64,000 nucleotides of DNA, from assembly GCA_947499005.1 (NCBI GenBank), contig CANMML010000001.1, forward strand, positions 186,001 through 250,000, read 5' to 3'. The notes under the pieces are model-generated. The model was not told the origin of the DNA and ran no database searches. It worked only from the letters and a program-made list of their open reading frames with translations. Made by a program: the position numbers and the translations under genes. Origin of the DNA: an uncultured Aquimarina sp. (GTDB lineage: Bacteria; Bacteroidota; Bacteroidia; Flavobacteriales; Flavobacteriaceae). Of the stretch, positions 9,736-16,672 are shown in pieces (the first letter of the stretch is position 1; the number at the start of each line of letters is the position of its first letter).

Positions 9736-10464
9736 TTATTCTTTTGTTTTTAACCTTTTCCAATACGATCTTTTAGATTTATAACTCTTCTCTGTAGCAA
9801 CTTCTCCCACTAAATGAACTGCAGTGTCTAGGCTTACATCAATTTTTAGATCCACAGTATTCATTTCTTTTTCGCCAATAACTATACTAGCAGATTCAAA
9901 ACCTAAATAATGGAAAAGAAGTACATCACCCTTTTTTAGTAAAGTAGGGAACGTATATTTTCCATCAAAATCAGTAGTAGTTCCCTGATCACTTCCCTGT
10001 AATACAATGTTAACCCCTGGCAATGGTTCTTGATCTCCTGTAACGATACCAGATACCCTTTTTCCTGTATTAGTTTGTTCACTTTTAGCAGCTGTTGATA
10101 CTATACTATTTTCGTTTTGCTCAACGTTGTGTGTTGGATTAGTTGTTTGTGCTACCGCTGTGTTAGTTCCTAAAAAAGCTGATAGTAAAACTCCAATAGC
10201 ACCGGTCGTAAAAGCACGAAAGCTTGTTAAAGAGTTCGAGTTACCCAGGTCATAAACTTTAAGCTGTTCGGGACGAAATCTTCCACAAATGATTTGGTCA
10301 TGGTCATGTTCGAAATAGGATTTTACCTCTAATTCATTCATATTTGTGAAGTCAATAACTTCTTTTTGACAGCTGTTGCAAAATCCTCCTTTAGCAGTAC
10401 TATCAAAGTTTTGATAATCCTCACCGCAAGGATTATTAACCGAAATTTTTAAATTCTTTTTCAT
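9736..10464 (-). CDS. Carboxypeptidase-regulatory-like domain protein with Cys-containing N-terminus
   Basis: 242 aa. The N-terminal about 70 residues hold a conserved-looking Cys pattern (NNPCGEDY, GGFCNSCQKEV, IICGRFRPEQ), possibly a small metal-binding module. A hydrophobic segment is at about 85-105, followed by a beta-sandwich of the carboxypeptidase-regulatory-like type (RVSGIVTGDQEPLPGVNIVLQG). Proteins of this layout are common in Flavobacteriaceae, but I know no assigned function. It is a single gene, with no convincing operon partners. Confidence 0.75.
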   Translation of the reverse strand: MKKNLKISVNNPCGEDYQNFDSTAKGGFCNSCQKEVIDFTNMNELEVKSYFEHDHDQIICGRFRPEQLKVYDLGNSNSLTSFRAFTTGAIGVLLSAFLGTNTAVAQTTNPTHNVEQNENSIVSTAAKSEQTNTGKRVSGIVTGDQEPLPGVNIVLQGSDQGTTTDFDGKYTFPTLLKKGDVLLFHYLGFESASIVIGEKEMNTVDLKIDVSLDTAVHLVGEVATEKSYKSKRSYWKRLKTKE

Positions 10465-10676
10465 GGCTTTTAAATTTAATTAATATTTATTGAAGTGATT
10501 TTATTTTTTGAAAGCGTAAAAAATAAAGCTGCTTTACTAATAGGTTGCCGTATTAATTAAGATTCCATAAAAAGTTTTTTAGTATTTAATAAATAGGAAA
10601 TTTTTCCGATCAATATTGGGACTACAAAGTTTTAAAATAAAAGTATTAGAAAATAAATTGCGTCAATTTTGTTTTT

Positions 10677-11696
10677 TTACTTTTCATAAACCTCAGCAGC
10701 CTTCTCTAATTTCTTTTTAATATGTTTTCTCAAATTCTTTGGTGCTAGCACTTCAATATGTTCTCCAAAGCCAAGAATTAACCGTTCAAATTCAAAATTA
10801 TAATCTACGAATAGAGAAATATCAATGCTCCCATTTTCATTTTGTTGTACTATTTTTTGAGAAGCATGAAAAGGTTTAGTAATCACATATGGAGCATTTG
10901 AAGGGCTAATTCTCAAACGAGTTTCACATAATTGGCGTTTTTCCATTACAGTAACTCCAATAGTGTGATCGTAGTAGGTTTCTGGATCAAAATCCGAATA
11001 CATGAAATTAATTGAGGTATCATATTCAACAGAAATAATACGATCAAGAGCTATGGTTGCAAAAGGGCGATTAAGTTGTTTGTTTCCTTTCCCTACCAAA
11101 AACCATCTATTATTAAATTCTTTCAATAGATACGGGTGAAAGATATATTCATGGGGCTTCTTTGCTTTAAAGGATTTATATGTTATTTTCAATACCATCT
11201 TTTTTACGATAGCATGATATAGTGTATCCAAATGTTCAAGACCTTTTAAATTTTCATTTTTGTCTAGATGAATTACAGGAGAGCGATTTGTTTTTTCGGT
11301 ATAGATTTTATCTTCTAATCGATGTATAATTCCTCCTAATTCATCAAATAACGAAAAGTCTTTAAACTGCTTTAGCATTTCCACGGTTTCAGCTAACACA
11401 TCCATATCCCCTTCGTTGAGAGGAATGTCTGTAATGGTATATTCAGGATCCGAGTAGTGATAATATTTTTTTTGATACACTTCAATAGGAGCATTATACC
11501 CTAGTTTATCACTACGCATCATCTGGATATCGAGCTGTACTGTTCGTTTACTTACGTTTACATCTCTACCTTCATATTCATACAAAGCATCTGAACAGGC
11601 CTCAATTAAATCGTTAAGAGTCCACTGCTTATTTCTGTTTTGAAGACACTTGTCAATAGTACGATATCGTATAAGGGCGTTTTTATTTTGTGCCAT
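10677..11696 (-). CDS. WYL-domain HTH transcriptional regulator
   Basis: 339 aa. A winged HTH fills the first about 70 residues (KNALIRYRTIDKCLQN..WTLNDLIEACSDAL). A linker is followed by the WYL domain (about 160-240; KITYKSF..HPYLLKEFNNRWFLVG) and a WCX-like C-terminal extension. WYL regulators bind a nucleic-acid or nucleotide ligand and often control phage-defence or DNA-damage genes. The promoter of this gene carries a 19-bp palindrome that reappears twice in the tRNA-like/rtcB region at 16.2 and 16.7 kb, always 13 bp from the -7 box. It therefore probably regulates itself and that island; this assignment is inferred. Confidence 0.9.
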   Translation of the reverse strand: MAQNKNALIRYRTIDKCLQNRNKQWTLNDLIEACSDALYEYEGRDVNVSKRTVQLDIQMMRSDKLGYNAPIEVYQKKYYHYSDPEYTITDIPLNEGDMDVLAETVEMLKQFKDFSLFDELGGIIHRLEDKIYTEKTNRSPVIHLDKNENLKGLEHLDTLYHAIVKKMVLKITYKSFKAKKPHEYIFHPYLLKEFNNRWFLVGKGNKQLNRPFATIALDRIISVEYDTSINFMYSDFDPETYYDHTIGVTVMEKRQLCETRLRISPSNAPYVITKPFHASQKIVQQNENGSIDISLFVDYNFEFERLILGFGEHIEVLAPKNLRKHIKKKLEKAAEVYEK

Positions 11697-11706
11697 GCTT
11701 TGTGAT

Positions 11707-11752
11707 TTGAGTCTAAATGTAAAATAAAACTACGCAAATCAAATGCGTAGTT
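11707..11752 (-). promoter_or_regulatory. WYL gene promoter with 19-bp palindromic operator
   Basis: On the plus strand, TACGCAAATCAAATGCGTA spans 11731-11749, with arms extended to 9 bp by AAC/GTT. Read on the minus strand, the inner TTG is followed after 13 nt by TACATTTA, a near match to the TAnnTTTG -7 box, then about 20 nt to the ATG at 11696. The same operator and spacing occur at 16210 and 16673. Confidence 0.75.
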
Positions 11753-11826
11753 AAGAGGGAAGTTTGTCTAATCAATAAATAATGATTTTATATACGAAAT
11801 CCTTGTTCATCAATATAATATCACAT

Positions 11827-12411
11827 TCATAAGGGTTTACTATTCTTAGTTATTAATTGTAATATTTCGTTGAAGTTGTTAGTGGTATTTCTTATGCTAT
11901 ACTTAATTATCCTGTATGGAATGAATATCATCATAAAAAGAAACGATGAAAGGAATAGAAAAATGAAAATATTGTCTTGAAAGTAATCAGGTTCCTTGGG
12001 TATCATTAAACCTTCAGATATAAAAAGAATGAGTCCTAAAAGCCAGACTAATAGTAAGGGTATAACAATTGTTAAAAACAAATATCCAATACTCCTTATA
12101 CTTATTTCTAAGTGTGTTTTCTTATTCTTACTCTTTTTAAAAGTACCATTGATGTATGATAAAGCAAAGTTATCATTTACTTCTGTAGAAAATTTACTTC
12201 TAATTTTAAATCCCTTTTGATTTAAATTGCCAATGTACTTTTTGGGTTCTTTAACTAAAGTATCAAAAATAAAGAGTAAAGGATGATAATAACCTTTAGT
12301 CACGATCATATCTAATTGATTAATAATGGAATCTTTGTTCTCAATATCAATTCTATATTTCTTTAAAAGTTTTAGTTTAAGTAAAACATCATCAAAAATC
12401 TCTATACTCAT
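11827..12411 (-). CDS. Hypothetical protein with two C-terminal membrane segments
   Basis: 194 aa, family not recognised. The first about 100 residues are soluble and Lys-rich. Two hydrophobic segments follow at about 108-135 (SIGYLFLTIVIPLLLVWLLGLILF) and 150-168 (IFIFLFLSSFLFMMIFIPYRI), and the tail is cytosolic. Codon use and AT content match the neighbours. It stands alone between the WYL regulator and the radical SAM cluster. I cannot assign a function. Confidence 0.65.
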   Translation of the reverse strand: MSIEIFDDVLLKLKLLKKYRIDIENKDSIINQLDMIVTKGYYHPLLFIFDTLVKEPKKYIGNLNQKGFKIRSKFSTEVNDNFALSYINGTFKKSKNKKTHLEISIRSIGYLFLTIVIPLLLVWLLGLILFISEGLMIPKEPDYFQDNIFIFLFLSSFLFMMIFIPYRIIKYSIRNTTNNFNEILQLITKNSKPL

Positions 12412-12499
12412 TAGAATCTTAAATTAAAAATTGAATATTCATTTTTAGTGCTCCTTCGTTGCAAAATTTATCAAAAAAGATAACAATCAGGTATTTATA

Positions 12500-12718
12500 T
12501 CAGGATAATAAAGTCCCACATATACCAAGTCCAATAATCAGATATATACCTGAAAGGATAAATAAATATTTTGCTGCCTTGGGTCTTTTATTCTTTATGA
12601 CGAATCCTATTATTGTAGCTACAATAGCCGGACTAAGAGCCAATAATAAGATCAGTAGTATAGCCGTACCAAGTCCACTCATATTTCCTTCAAGGATTAT
12701 TAATGATGCATTTATCAT
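12500..12718 (-). CDS. Small membrane protein
   Basis: Up to 72 aa; a start at the internal Met (MSGLGTAILL, about 12682) is equally possible. Two hydrophobic helices (about residues 17-40 and 50-71) are separated by a basic loop (KNKRPKAAK). It overlaps the end of the radical SAM gene by 4 nt, so it is probably co-translated with the radical SAM/Lgt pair. Function unknown. Confidence 0.65.
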   Translation of the reverse strand: MINASLIILEGNMSGLGTAILLILLLALSPAIVATIIGFVIKNKRPKAAKYLFILSGIYLIIGLGICGTLLS

Positions 12719-14100
12719 ATCTGATATTTTTTTAAGGTTTCCACTTTATCATCTCGATAAAGCAAATTCATCGTTTCAAACGGAATAATATTATAGTCTT
12801 TGTTGACAATATGTACACAAGACTTTTTAACGGATCGAACATCAAAATTATATCCATCCATAAAATCCATAATGATAATTCTAAATAGATTATCATAGCT
12901 CAACTGAGGCGCTTCCACAAATGGAAGGCAACACAATAAGGTATGCAATTTAGATGAAGCTTTTTGAGTTGAAATACCAGTACTGAATATTTCCAGCATT
13001 TTTTCCTTTAACTCTTCGTCCTGTTCATAGATAATAGTGTTTTTACTATTATCCAATAAATCAGCTGGATTGATATATCGGGTTAAAGGAAATACTTGTC
13101 CATTGAGTTTTAATGCATATCCCATGACTAAACTATCTGGATTACAGGGAACAGGAATGAGATCATCAGATTCAAAAACTTCTGTTTGTTCTAAAATATT
13201 TCGTCTTACTTCGGTTAACGTCGTCCGATCTTTAGCATGATTAAAATTATCTAACCTTCCAGCCCTTTGTGTAGGTTGAAAGGTAACTCCTCGTACACAT
13301 TTTTGTTTCAGGGCATAATCAATGGTTTTTCCAATTTCATGATCGTTTAGGTCTTTTTGTAAAGTGACTACTAGTGTTGTAGATAAATTTAATTGATTCA
13401 AATTATCAATAGCTTGTTCTCGGACTTTGCTAAGATTTGCACCTCGTAATGTCATTAAAGCATTGTCCTCAAAAGAATCAAATTGCAAGTAAATTTCGAA
13501 ATCAGGACTGTAAGATTTCAGTCGTTTTGCGAACTGATAGTCTTTGGCAATTTTGATTCCATTAGTATTTACCATCAAATGTTTAATAGGTAAGGTCTTT
13601 GCATAGTCTAAGATCTCAAAAAACTGAGGATGAATAGTAGGTTCACCACCACTTATTTGAACCACATCAGGCTCTTTTTCATTGAGGACAACAGCATCTA
13701 ACATTTTCTTTACTTCTTCCAACGTTCTATGTCTCCCATAATGAGGTGAAGATTCAGCATAGCAAGTAGGGCAGGTCAAATTACAGCGATCAGTAATTTC
13801 AACGATGGTCAAACAAGAATGCTGTTCATGATCTTGACACAAACCACAATCATAAGGACAGCCATAATGTGTTTTTGTATTGAATCTGTAGGGTATTTCT
13901 GAAGGTTTATTGTAGTTGCGGATTCTTTTATAGTATTCCTGATCATCAGAAATCAGCACTTTGAATTTACCATGTTCCGAGCAACTTTTCAGCATGAATA
14001 CGTTGTTTCCTTCGAAAACAATTTTAGCATCGATTCTTTTAGAACACTCAGTACAAATGCTCATGGTGTAATCATAGTAAGTATATTTTCTAACGGGCAT
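12715..14100 (-). CDS. Radical SAM enzyme of the tetraether-synthase/MJ0619-like group
   Basis: 461 aa. N-terminal Cys-rich motifs (CTECSKRI; CPYDCGLCQDHEQHSC) precede the radical SAM cluster motif CNLTCPTC near residue 106 and the SAM-binding QISGGEPT. The combination of an N-terminal CPxDCGLC..H..HSC motif with a standard CxxxCxxC motif is typical of the group containing archaeal tetraether lipid synthase and the MJ0619 pterin methylase. It overlaps by 11 nt an Lgt-like gene upstream and by 4 nt a small membrane protein downstream. The operon suggests a lipid or lipoprotein-acyl substrate at the membrane; this is inference. Confidence 0.85.
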   Translation of the reverse strand: MPVRKYTYYDYTMSICTECSKRIDAKIVFEGNNVFMLKSCSEHGKFKVLISDDQEYYKRIRNYNKPSEIPYRFNTKTHYGCPYDCGLCQDHEQHSCLTIVEITDRCNLTCPTCYAESSPHYGRHRTLEEVKKMLDAVVLNEKEPDVVQISGGEPTIHPQFFEILDYAKTLPIKHLMVNTNGIKIAKDYQFAKRLKSYSPDFEIYLQFDSFEDNALMTLRGANLSKVREQAIDNLNQLNLSTTLVVTLQKDLNDHEIGKTIDYALKQKCVRGVTFQPTQRAGRLDNFNHAKDRTTLTEVRRNILEQTEVFESDDLIPVPCNPDSLVMGYALKLNGQVFPLTRYINPADLLDNSKNTIIYEQDEELKEKMLEIFSTGISTQKASSKLHTLLCCLPFVEAPQLSYDNLFRIIIMDFMDGYNFDVRSVKKSCVHIVNKDYNIIPFETMNLLYRDDKVETLKKYQI

Positions 14101-14824
14101 ACAAAATTGATTTTCTGAATTTTATAACATAATATATCCAGCACACAATGCATAACCATTGAATGCTACTTAGTTCTAACCAATAAAAGGTATTTGGTTT
14201 TAGAAACTCTATAAAAAATCGAAAACCAAAGTAAGAAATCATAAAAATTACAAACAGGTTTCCATTTTTTAAAGATTTTAGGTTTTTCAGAATGATAAAA
14301 AGTATCAATAGGAAAACCAATTCATATAGTGCAATAGGATGCCTTAATAGACCGTCTCCTAAATTCATTCCTGTAAAAAAAGAGGTTTCCTTTCCGTAAG
14401 TAAATTCATTTATTCCATTTAAAAAACAACCGATTCTACCTATGAAAATACCTAAAATGATGGGTAATGTAAACAAGTCACCAGAAGAATTGTTTTCACC
14501 AATCATCTTTTTTGAAGCTTCAACACCAATCAATCCACCGAATAAACCACCCATAATCGTTTTTAGATTGAATAATGTTATGAAAGAGATGGTATCAAAA
14601 TCAACTATTGGATTTTCCAGAAACCCCATAATTCTAGAACCTAAAAAAGCTCCGATAATAGCTCCTAAGATTATGGACAATCGATTTTCAGAACTGATAG
14701 TATCGACCTGTCTTTTTCTTAAAAAAACATAATATCGAAAGCCTAAAAAGAAAGCTAAATATTCAGTTATCAAATGAACATTGATATCAATGCCAAAAAG
14801 AGAAGGTTCGAAAGGTATTTTCAA
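14090..14824 (-). CDS. Lgt-like membrane protein (prolipoprotein diacylglyceryl transferase paralogue)
   Basis: 244 aa with about 7 membrane segments. Lgt-like landmarks are GSRIMGFLENP, TIMGGLFGGLIG (in place of the usual HGG), GRIGCFLNGI..TYG and RHPIALYE. The canonical housekeeping Lgt has a conserved HGG motif whose His is missing here. Together with the radical SAM partner, this points to a divergent enzyme rather than the essential Lgt. It is the first gene of the radical SAM operon and overlaps the enzyme gene by 11 nt. Confidence 0.75.
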   Translation of the reverse strand: MKIPFEPSLFGIDINVHLITEYLAFFLGFRYYVFLRKRQVDTISSENRLSIILGAIIGAFLGSRIMGFLENPIVDFDTISFITLFNLKTIMGGLFGGLIGVEASKKMIGENNSSGDLFTLPIILGIFIGRIGCFLNGINEFTYGKETSFFTGMNLGDGLLRHPIALYELVFLLILFIILKNLKSLKNGNLFVIFMISYFGFRFFIEFLKPNTFYWLELSSIQWLCIVCWIYYVIKFRKSILYAR

Positions 14825-14849
14825 AATACTATCATATAACAGGTTTATA

Positions 14850-14927
14850 GAATCAAGAGTTCAGGAATCAGGAAACAAGACTATTTTTTTGAAGGTCTTG
14901 CCTCTTGATTCTTTGAATCCTGATTCA
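14850..14927. repeat. Imperfect inverted repeat between the Lgt-like gene and the peptide module
   Basis: AATCAAGAG (14851) pairs with CTCTTGATT (14902), and AGACT near 14877 with the AGGTCTTG stretch near 14893. GAATC/AGG text recurs on both sides. It looks like a small non-coding REP or MITE-like element. Confidence 0.5.
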
Positions 14928-14990
14928 TTTCATTGCGATCTATTTAAAACTATTCTCAATATAAATATATATGAATTTCTAACGGAATGT

Positions 14991-15020
14991 TTGTATTTGT
15001 TACAAATTCGTTGATATTTG
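14991..15020 (+). promoter_or_regulatory. Promoter of peptide module A1
   Basis: TTG at 14991, 19 nt spacer, then GATATTTG at 15013-15020, a good match to the Bacteroidota TTG/TAnnTTTG promoter. The ATG follows after only 7 nt, so the transcript would be leaderless or nearly so. Confidence 0.65.
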
Positions 15021-15027
15021 CATCATT

Positions 15028-15138
15028 ATGAATAAGCAAAGCATACCTATCGAATATTGTTATCCACAAAATGGAGATAGAAGATTCCTTAGTGAGGGTA
15101 TCGATTGGAGTGCTTTTTTACATTTTTATAATAGTTAG
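15028..15138 (+). CDS. 36-aa peptide A1
   Basis: Short ORF starting MNKQSIPIEYCYP and ending in LHFYNS. Its paralogue B1 lies at 19658 (MKNKSIHIECSSP). The shared N-terminus (K.SI.IE), the 7-nt distance from the promoter, and the length of promoter, ORF and terminator are conserved between copies. The downstream halves of the peptides diverge, so an alternative is that the unit is a small RNA of about 170 nt rather than an mRNA. No known family. Confidence 0.5.
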   Translation: MNKQSIPIEYCYPQNGDRRFLSEGIDWSAFLHFYNS

Positions 15139-15170
15139 TATATAAAATAAAGTCAAAACCTATAGTAAAA

Positions 15171-15200
15171 GCGTCCAATTGTTGAGTTGGGCGCTTTTTT
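15171..15200 (+). terminator. Intrinsic terminator A1
   Basis: GCGTCCAA pairs with TTGGGCGC (8 bp including one G-T pair), followed by a T run. Copy B1 at 19796 keeps the stem with a change that restores a C-G type pair. Confidence 0.85.
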
Positions 15201-15279
15201 TGTGAAATTTTTTTGATGAGATGTATTAAAATAAAAAGCATATAAAAAATTAAGATTTGATTAAAAACACTTGTGAGAC

Positions 15280-15335
15280 AGGCAATTGTAAAGTATCAAA
15301 ATATCCGCCAAAAGCGGACAGGGGTTCTATTGCCT
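15280..15335 (+). ncRNA. 56-nt conserved hairpin element, copy A
   Basis: An outer stem AGGCAAT/ATTGCCT encloses an inner hairpin TCCGC-CAAAA-GCGGA. The copy at 19907-19962 has the same total length and the same CAAAA loop; its inner stem is TCTAC/GTGGA and its outer stem AGAC(C)AT/ATGTCT. The paired changes argue for selection on the fold. It could be RNA or a DNA structural element, because it lies between a terminator and the next promoter. Confidence 0.5.
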
Positions 15336-15385
15336 AATAATAAGTTTAACTAATTGATTTTCAGTAAAATAATTTTTAAAATCTA

Positions 15386-15416
15386 TTGTTTTTTAAAAAA
15401 AATCATTTCATATTTG
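15386..15416 (+). promoter_or_regulatory. Promoter of peptide module A2
   Basis: TTG at 15386, 20 nt spacer, CATATTTG at 15409-15416. Copy B at 20013 has the same sequence context with a 19-nt spacer. Confidence 0.7.
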
Positions 15417-15428
15417 CACCGCAATCAC

Positions 15429-15459
15429 GAGTCAGGCTGAGCGCAGTCGAAGCCGACTC
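15429..15459 (+). repeat. Leader hairpin carrying the GAGCGCAGTCGAAG element
   Basis: GAGTC(A)GGCT pairs with AGCCGACTC around the loop GAGCGCAGTCGA. The same loop word occurs in the hairpin at 23681-23722 and, with one change, at about 6263. It sits in the 5' leader of peptide A2 and is absent from copy B, so it is probably an inserted REP-like element. Confidence 0.65.
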
Positions 15460-15489
15460 ACATTTAACTAGAAACTGAATAAAAACGAC

Positions 15490-15603
15490 ATGATAACACG
15501 TATACAACTACATAGATCAGATTGCTTCTTCGGAAAGCAAAGTGAATATCGTCCGAGTAATTGGGTACGGGTGTCTTTTGTTAAAATTTTAGATATGGAA
15601 TAG
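15490..15603 (+). CDS. 37-aa peptide A2
   Basis: Short ORF beginning MITRIQLHRSDCFFG and containing EYRPSNWVRVSFVK. The paralogue B2 (20141) begins MISRMQLNSSV and contains EYRSRNWMWMSFVK. The two differ by an in-frame 3-nt indel and by several synonymous changes (CTA/TTA, TAT/TAC), which supports translation. An intrinsic terminator follows 30 nt downstream. Basic and aromatic in composition; no known family. Confidence 0.6.
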   Translation: MITRIQLHRSDCFFGKQSEYRPSNWVRVSFVKILDME

Positions 15604-15633
15604 TGTATTATTTTGTATCCAGATATAAGCAAA

Positions 15634-15660
15634 GGCACCTCGATCGAGGTGCCTTTTTTG
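15634..15660 (+). terminator. Intrinsic terminator A2
   Basis: Perfect 20-nt palindrome GGCACCTCGATCGAGGTGCC followed by a T run; copy B at 20280 has GGCATCTC/GAGGTGCC. Confidence 0.9.
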
Positions 15661-15812
15661 TTGGAAAGTATCTCCTGAAAGGTTTGTAGAACCTTTTAGA
15701 TTTATAAGAGAAAACAATACCAAGAAGGTTATCTAGACCTTGCAGGATATAGCAACTTTTATGAATCTAGGTATTCCTAAATCGTGAGGGTTTGATTACA
15801 AACAAATTTATT

Positions 15813-15908
15813 GACAAGATGGCTGAATGGCTAAGGCAACGGACTGCAAATCCGTTTTTTTGAGGCCCGTGCCGAACTTGATTCGGTATTCGAATCCGAT
15901 TCTTGTCT
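15813..15908 (+). tRNA. tRNA-Cys(GCA)-like gene with enlarged variable region and T-loop
   Basis: Acceptor stem GACAAGA (15813) pairs fully with TCTTGTC (15901-15907), followed by T73, the Cys discriminator, then CA. The D-arm pairs GCT with GGC. The anticodon arm ACGGA-CTGCAAA-TCCGT is perfect and gives anticodon GCA. The next 26 nt (15856-15881) are far longer than the 4-5 nt expected for Cys and contain GGC/GCC. The T-arm pairs CGG with CCG, but its loop is 9 nt (TATTCGAAT) instead of 7. At about 96 nt it is unlikely to be a normal decoding tRNA; it may be a decoy, a regulatory RNA or a decaying gene. Confidence 0.65.
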
Positions 15909-15983
15909 CAAAGTACTATGGTGAAAAGCTATTTACACAACTGTCTCTTGATGTATATAAGTGAGTAGCTGTAGTACTAATTT

Positions 15984-16056
15984 CTGGGAATAGAACAAGT
16001 GGTAGTTTACTTGCTTTGGGAGCAAGAGGTTGCTGGTTCGAGTCCAGCTTCCCAGA
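15984..16056 (+). tRNA. tRNA-Pro(UGG)
   Basis: Acceptor CTGGGAA pairs with TTCCCAG, with C1 and A73 as in Pro tRNAs. The D-stem is GAAC/GTTT, the anticodon arm CTTGC-TTTGGGA-GCAAG gives UGG, and the T-arm GCTGG-TTCGAGT-CCAGC is perfect. CCA is not encoded. The fold is canonical, but the D-stem is weak and A/T-rich. Its neighbours are two aberrant tRNA-like genes, so it may be an accessory copy. Confidence 0.85.
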
Positions 16057-16073
16057 CAAATAAGTAGAATGTC

Positions 16074-16107
16074 ACACCACGAATTTCGATAGAAATTGTC
16101 GTGGTGT
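16074..16107 (+). other. Hairpin 3' of tRNA-Pro
   Basis: ACACCACGA pairs with TCGTGGTGT (9 bp), with an inner ATTTC/GAAAT stem. There is no T run. Related CACCA/TGGTG stems recur at 16486 and 16781. It may be a processing or 3'-end structure. Confidence 0.6.
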
Positions 16108-16209
16108 CTCCTCACTAAAGAACGATATAATCAAGATCGATTGATTGTTTTGTAAATCTAGTGAAGGGGATTCTGACCTTCGTCAGAATGACGTATAAAT
16201 GAATATTAC

Positions 16210-16245
16210 TACGCAAAATAATTGCGTAATGGTATCTAATATTTG
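16210..16245 (+). promoter_or_regulatory. Promoter P1 with 19-bp operator, ahead of the class-II tRNA-like gene
   Basis: TACGCAAAATAATTGCGTA at 16210-16228 is a perfect 7-bp inverted repeat with a 5-nt spacer. The TTG inside it is followed after 13 nt by AATATTTG, a -7 box variant. Identical geometry is seen at 16673 and at the WYL gene. A 13-nt gap is shorter than normal promoter spacing, so activation by a factor bound at the palindrome is plausible. Confidence 0.7.
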
Positions 16246-16294
16246 CAGTGTCATTATGAGGGAAAGGAGGTGAAGTACCTTATAAATGTAGAAT

Positions 16295-16322
16295 GCTCCA
16301 CTAAACAAGGAGTTAGTGGAGC
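16295..16322 (+). other. Leader hairpin with ACAAGGAG loop
   Basis: GCTCCACTAA and TTAGTGGAGC pair perfectly over 10 bp. It lies about 45 nt downstream of promoter P1. Only a 3-codon ORF (ATG AGT CAA TAG) follows. The hairpin ahead of rtcB (16781) has the same size and a similar purine-rich loop. Confidence 0.7.
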
Positions 16323-16485
16323 TATTAAAACAGAAAAGTTCATTGAAATGAGTCAATAGATATCTATAGCATTATATGGGTATTGTTAATGGCGAATTAC
16401 ATCTGACTATATAAAAATGAAAATATCAGATGAAAATAAAGGTGTAAATAGTATTCCATACTTCCAGTATAGAATTTTTACACAG

Positions 16486-16509
16486 CCACATCATTGGGGG
16501 ATGGTGTGG
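16486..16509 (+). other. Hairpin just upstream of the class-II tRNA-like gene
   Basis: CCACATCATT pairs with GATGGTGTGG (one or two G-T pairs) around a GGGG loop, ending 7 nt before the acceptor stem of the tRNA-like gene. A second, outer pair GTGTAAA (16442) / TTTACAC (16477) lies just before it. Confidence 0.6.
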
Positions 16510-16516
16510 TAAAAAC

Positions 16517-16656
16517 GGAAGTGTTGAGCCAAAGGGACAGGCTCGTCGGATTGAAATGAGTTTACGAATTCAACGAATCCTATTGATAACAATAAGATGC
16601 ATTGAGTTAAACTCCGGTCTCTTCGGAGCTTGTAGGTTCGAGTCCTACCACTTCCA
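16517..16656 (+). tRNA. Interrupted class-II tRNA-like gene lacking a normal anticodon arm
   Basis: The acceptor GGAAGTG (16517-16523) pairs perfectly with CACTTCC (16649-16655), followed by A73. The D-arm is GAGC/GCTC with GGG in the loop. The long variable arm CTCCG-GTCTCTT-CGGAG (16612-16628) and the T-arm GTAGG-TTCGAGT-CCTAC (16632-16648) are canonical. Between them, where 17 nt of anticodon arm is expected, are 66 nt (16546-16611). These contain TCGGATTGAAA, a GGATT/AATCC pair around a 23-nt loop, and a second hairpin TATTG-ATAA-CAATA. This may be an intron-like insertion (TTGAAA fits a Ser-UGA loop), a tRNA mimic or a decayed gene. Confidence 0.65.
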
Positions 16657-16672
16657 CGAATGATCATTCATC

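Noticed and set aside
15304-15325. CCAAAAGCGGACAGGGG resembles the 3' half of a twister self-cleaving ribozyme, which would make ends suited to RtcB.
   Set aside because: The other conserved twister parts (the UAA/cleavage internal loop and the second pseudoknot strand) are not visible, and copy B varies at key G positions. Not enough to call.
16517-16656. tmRNA or group I intron in a tRNA gene.
   Set aside because: There is a D-arm with stem, no tag reading frame and no resume codon context, and the insert of about 50 nt is far too short for a group I intron.
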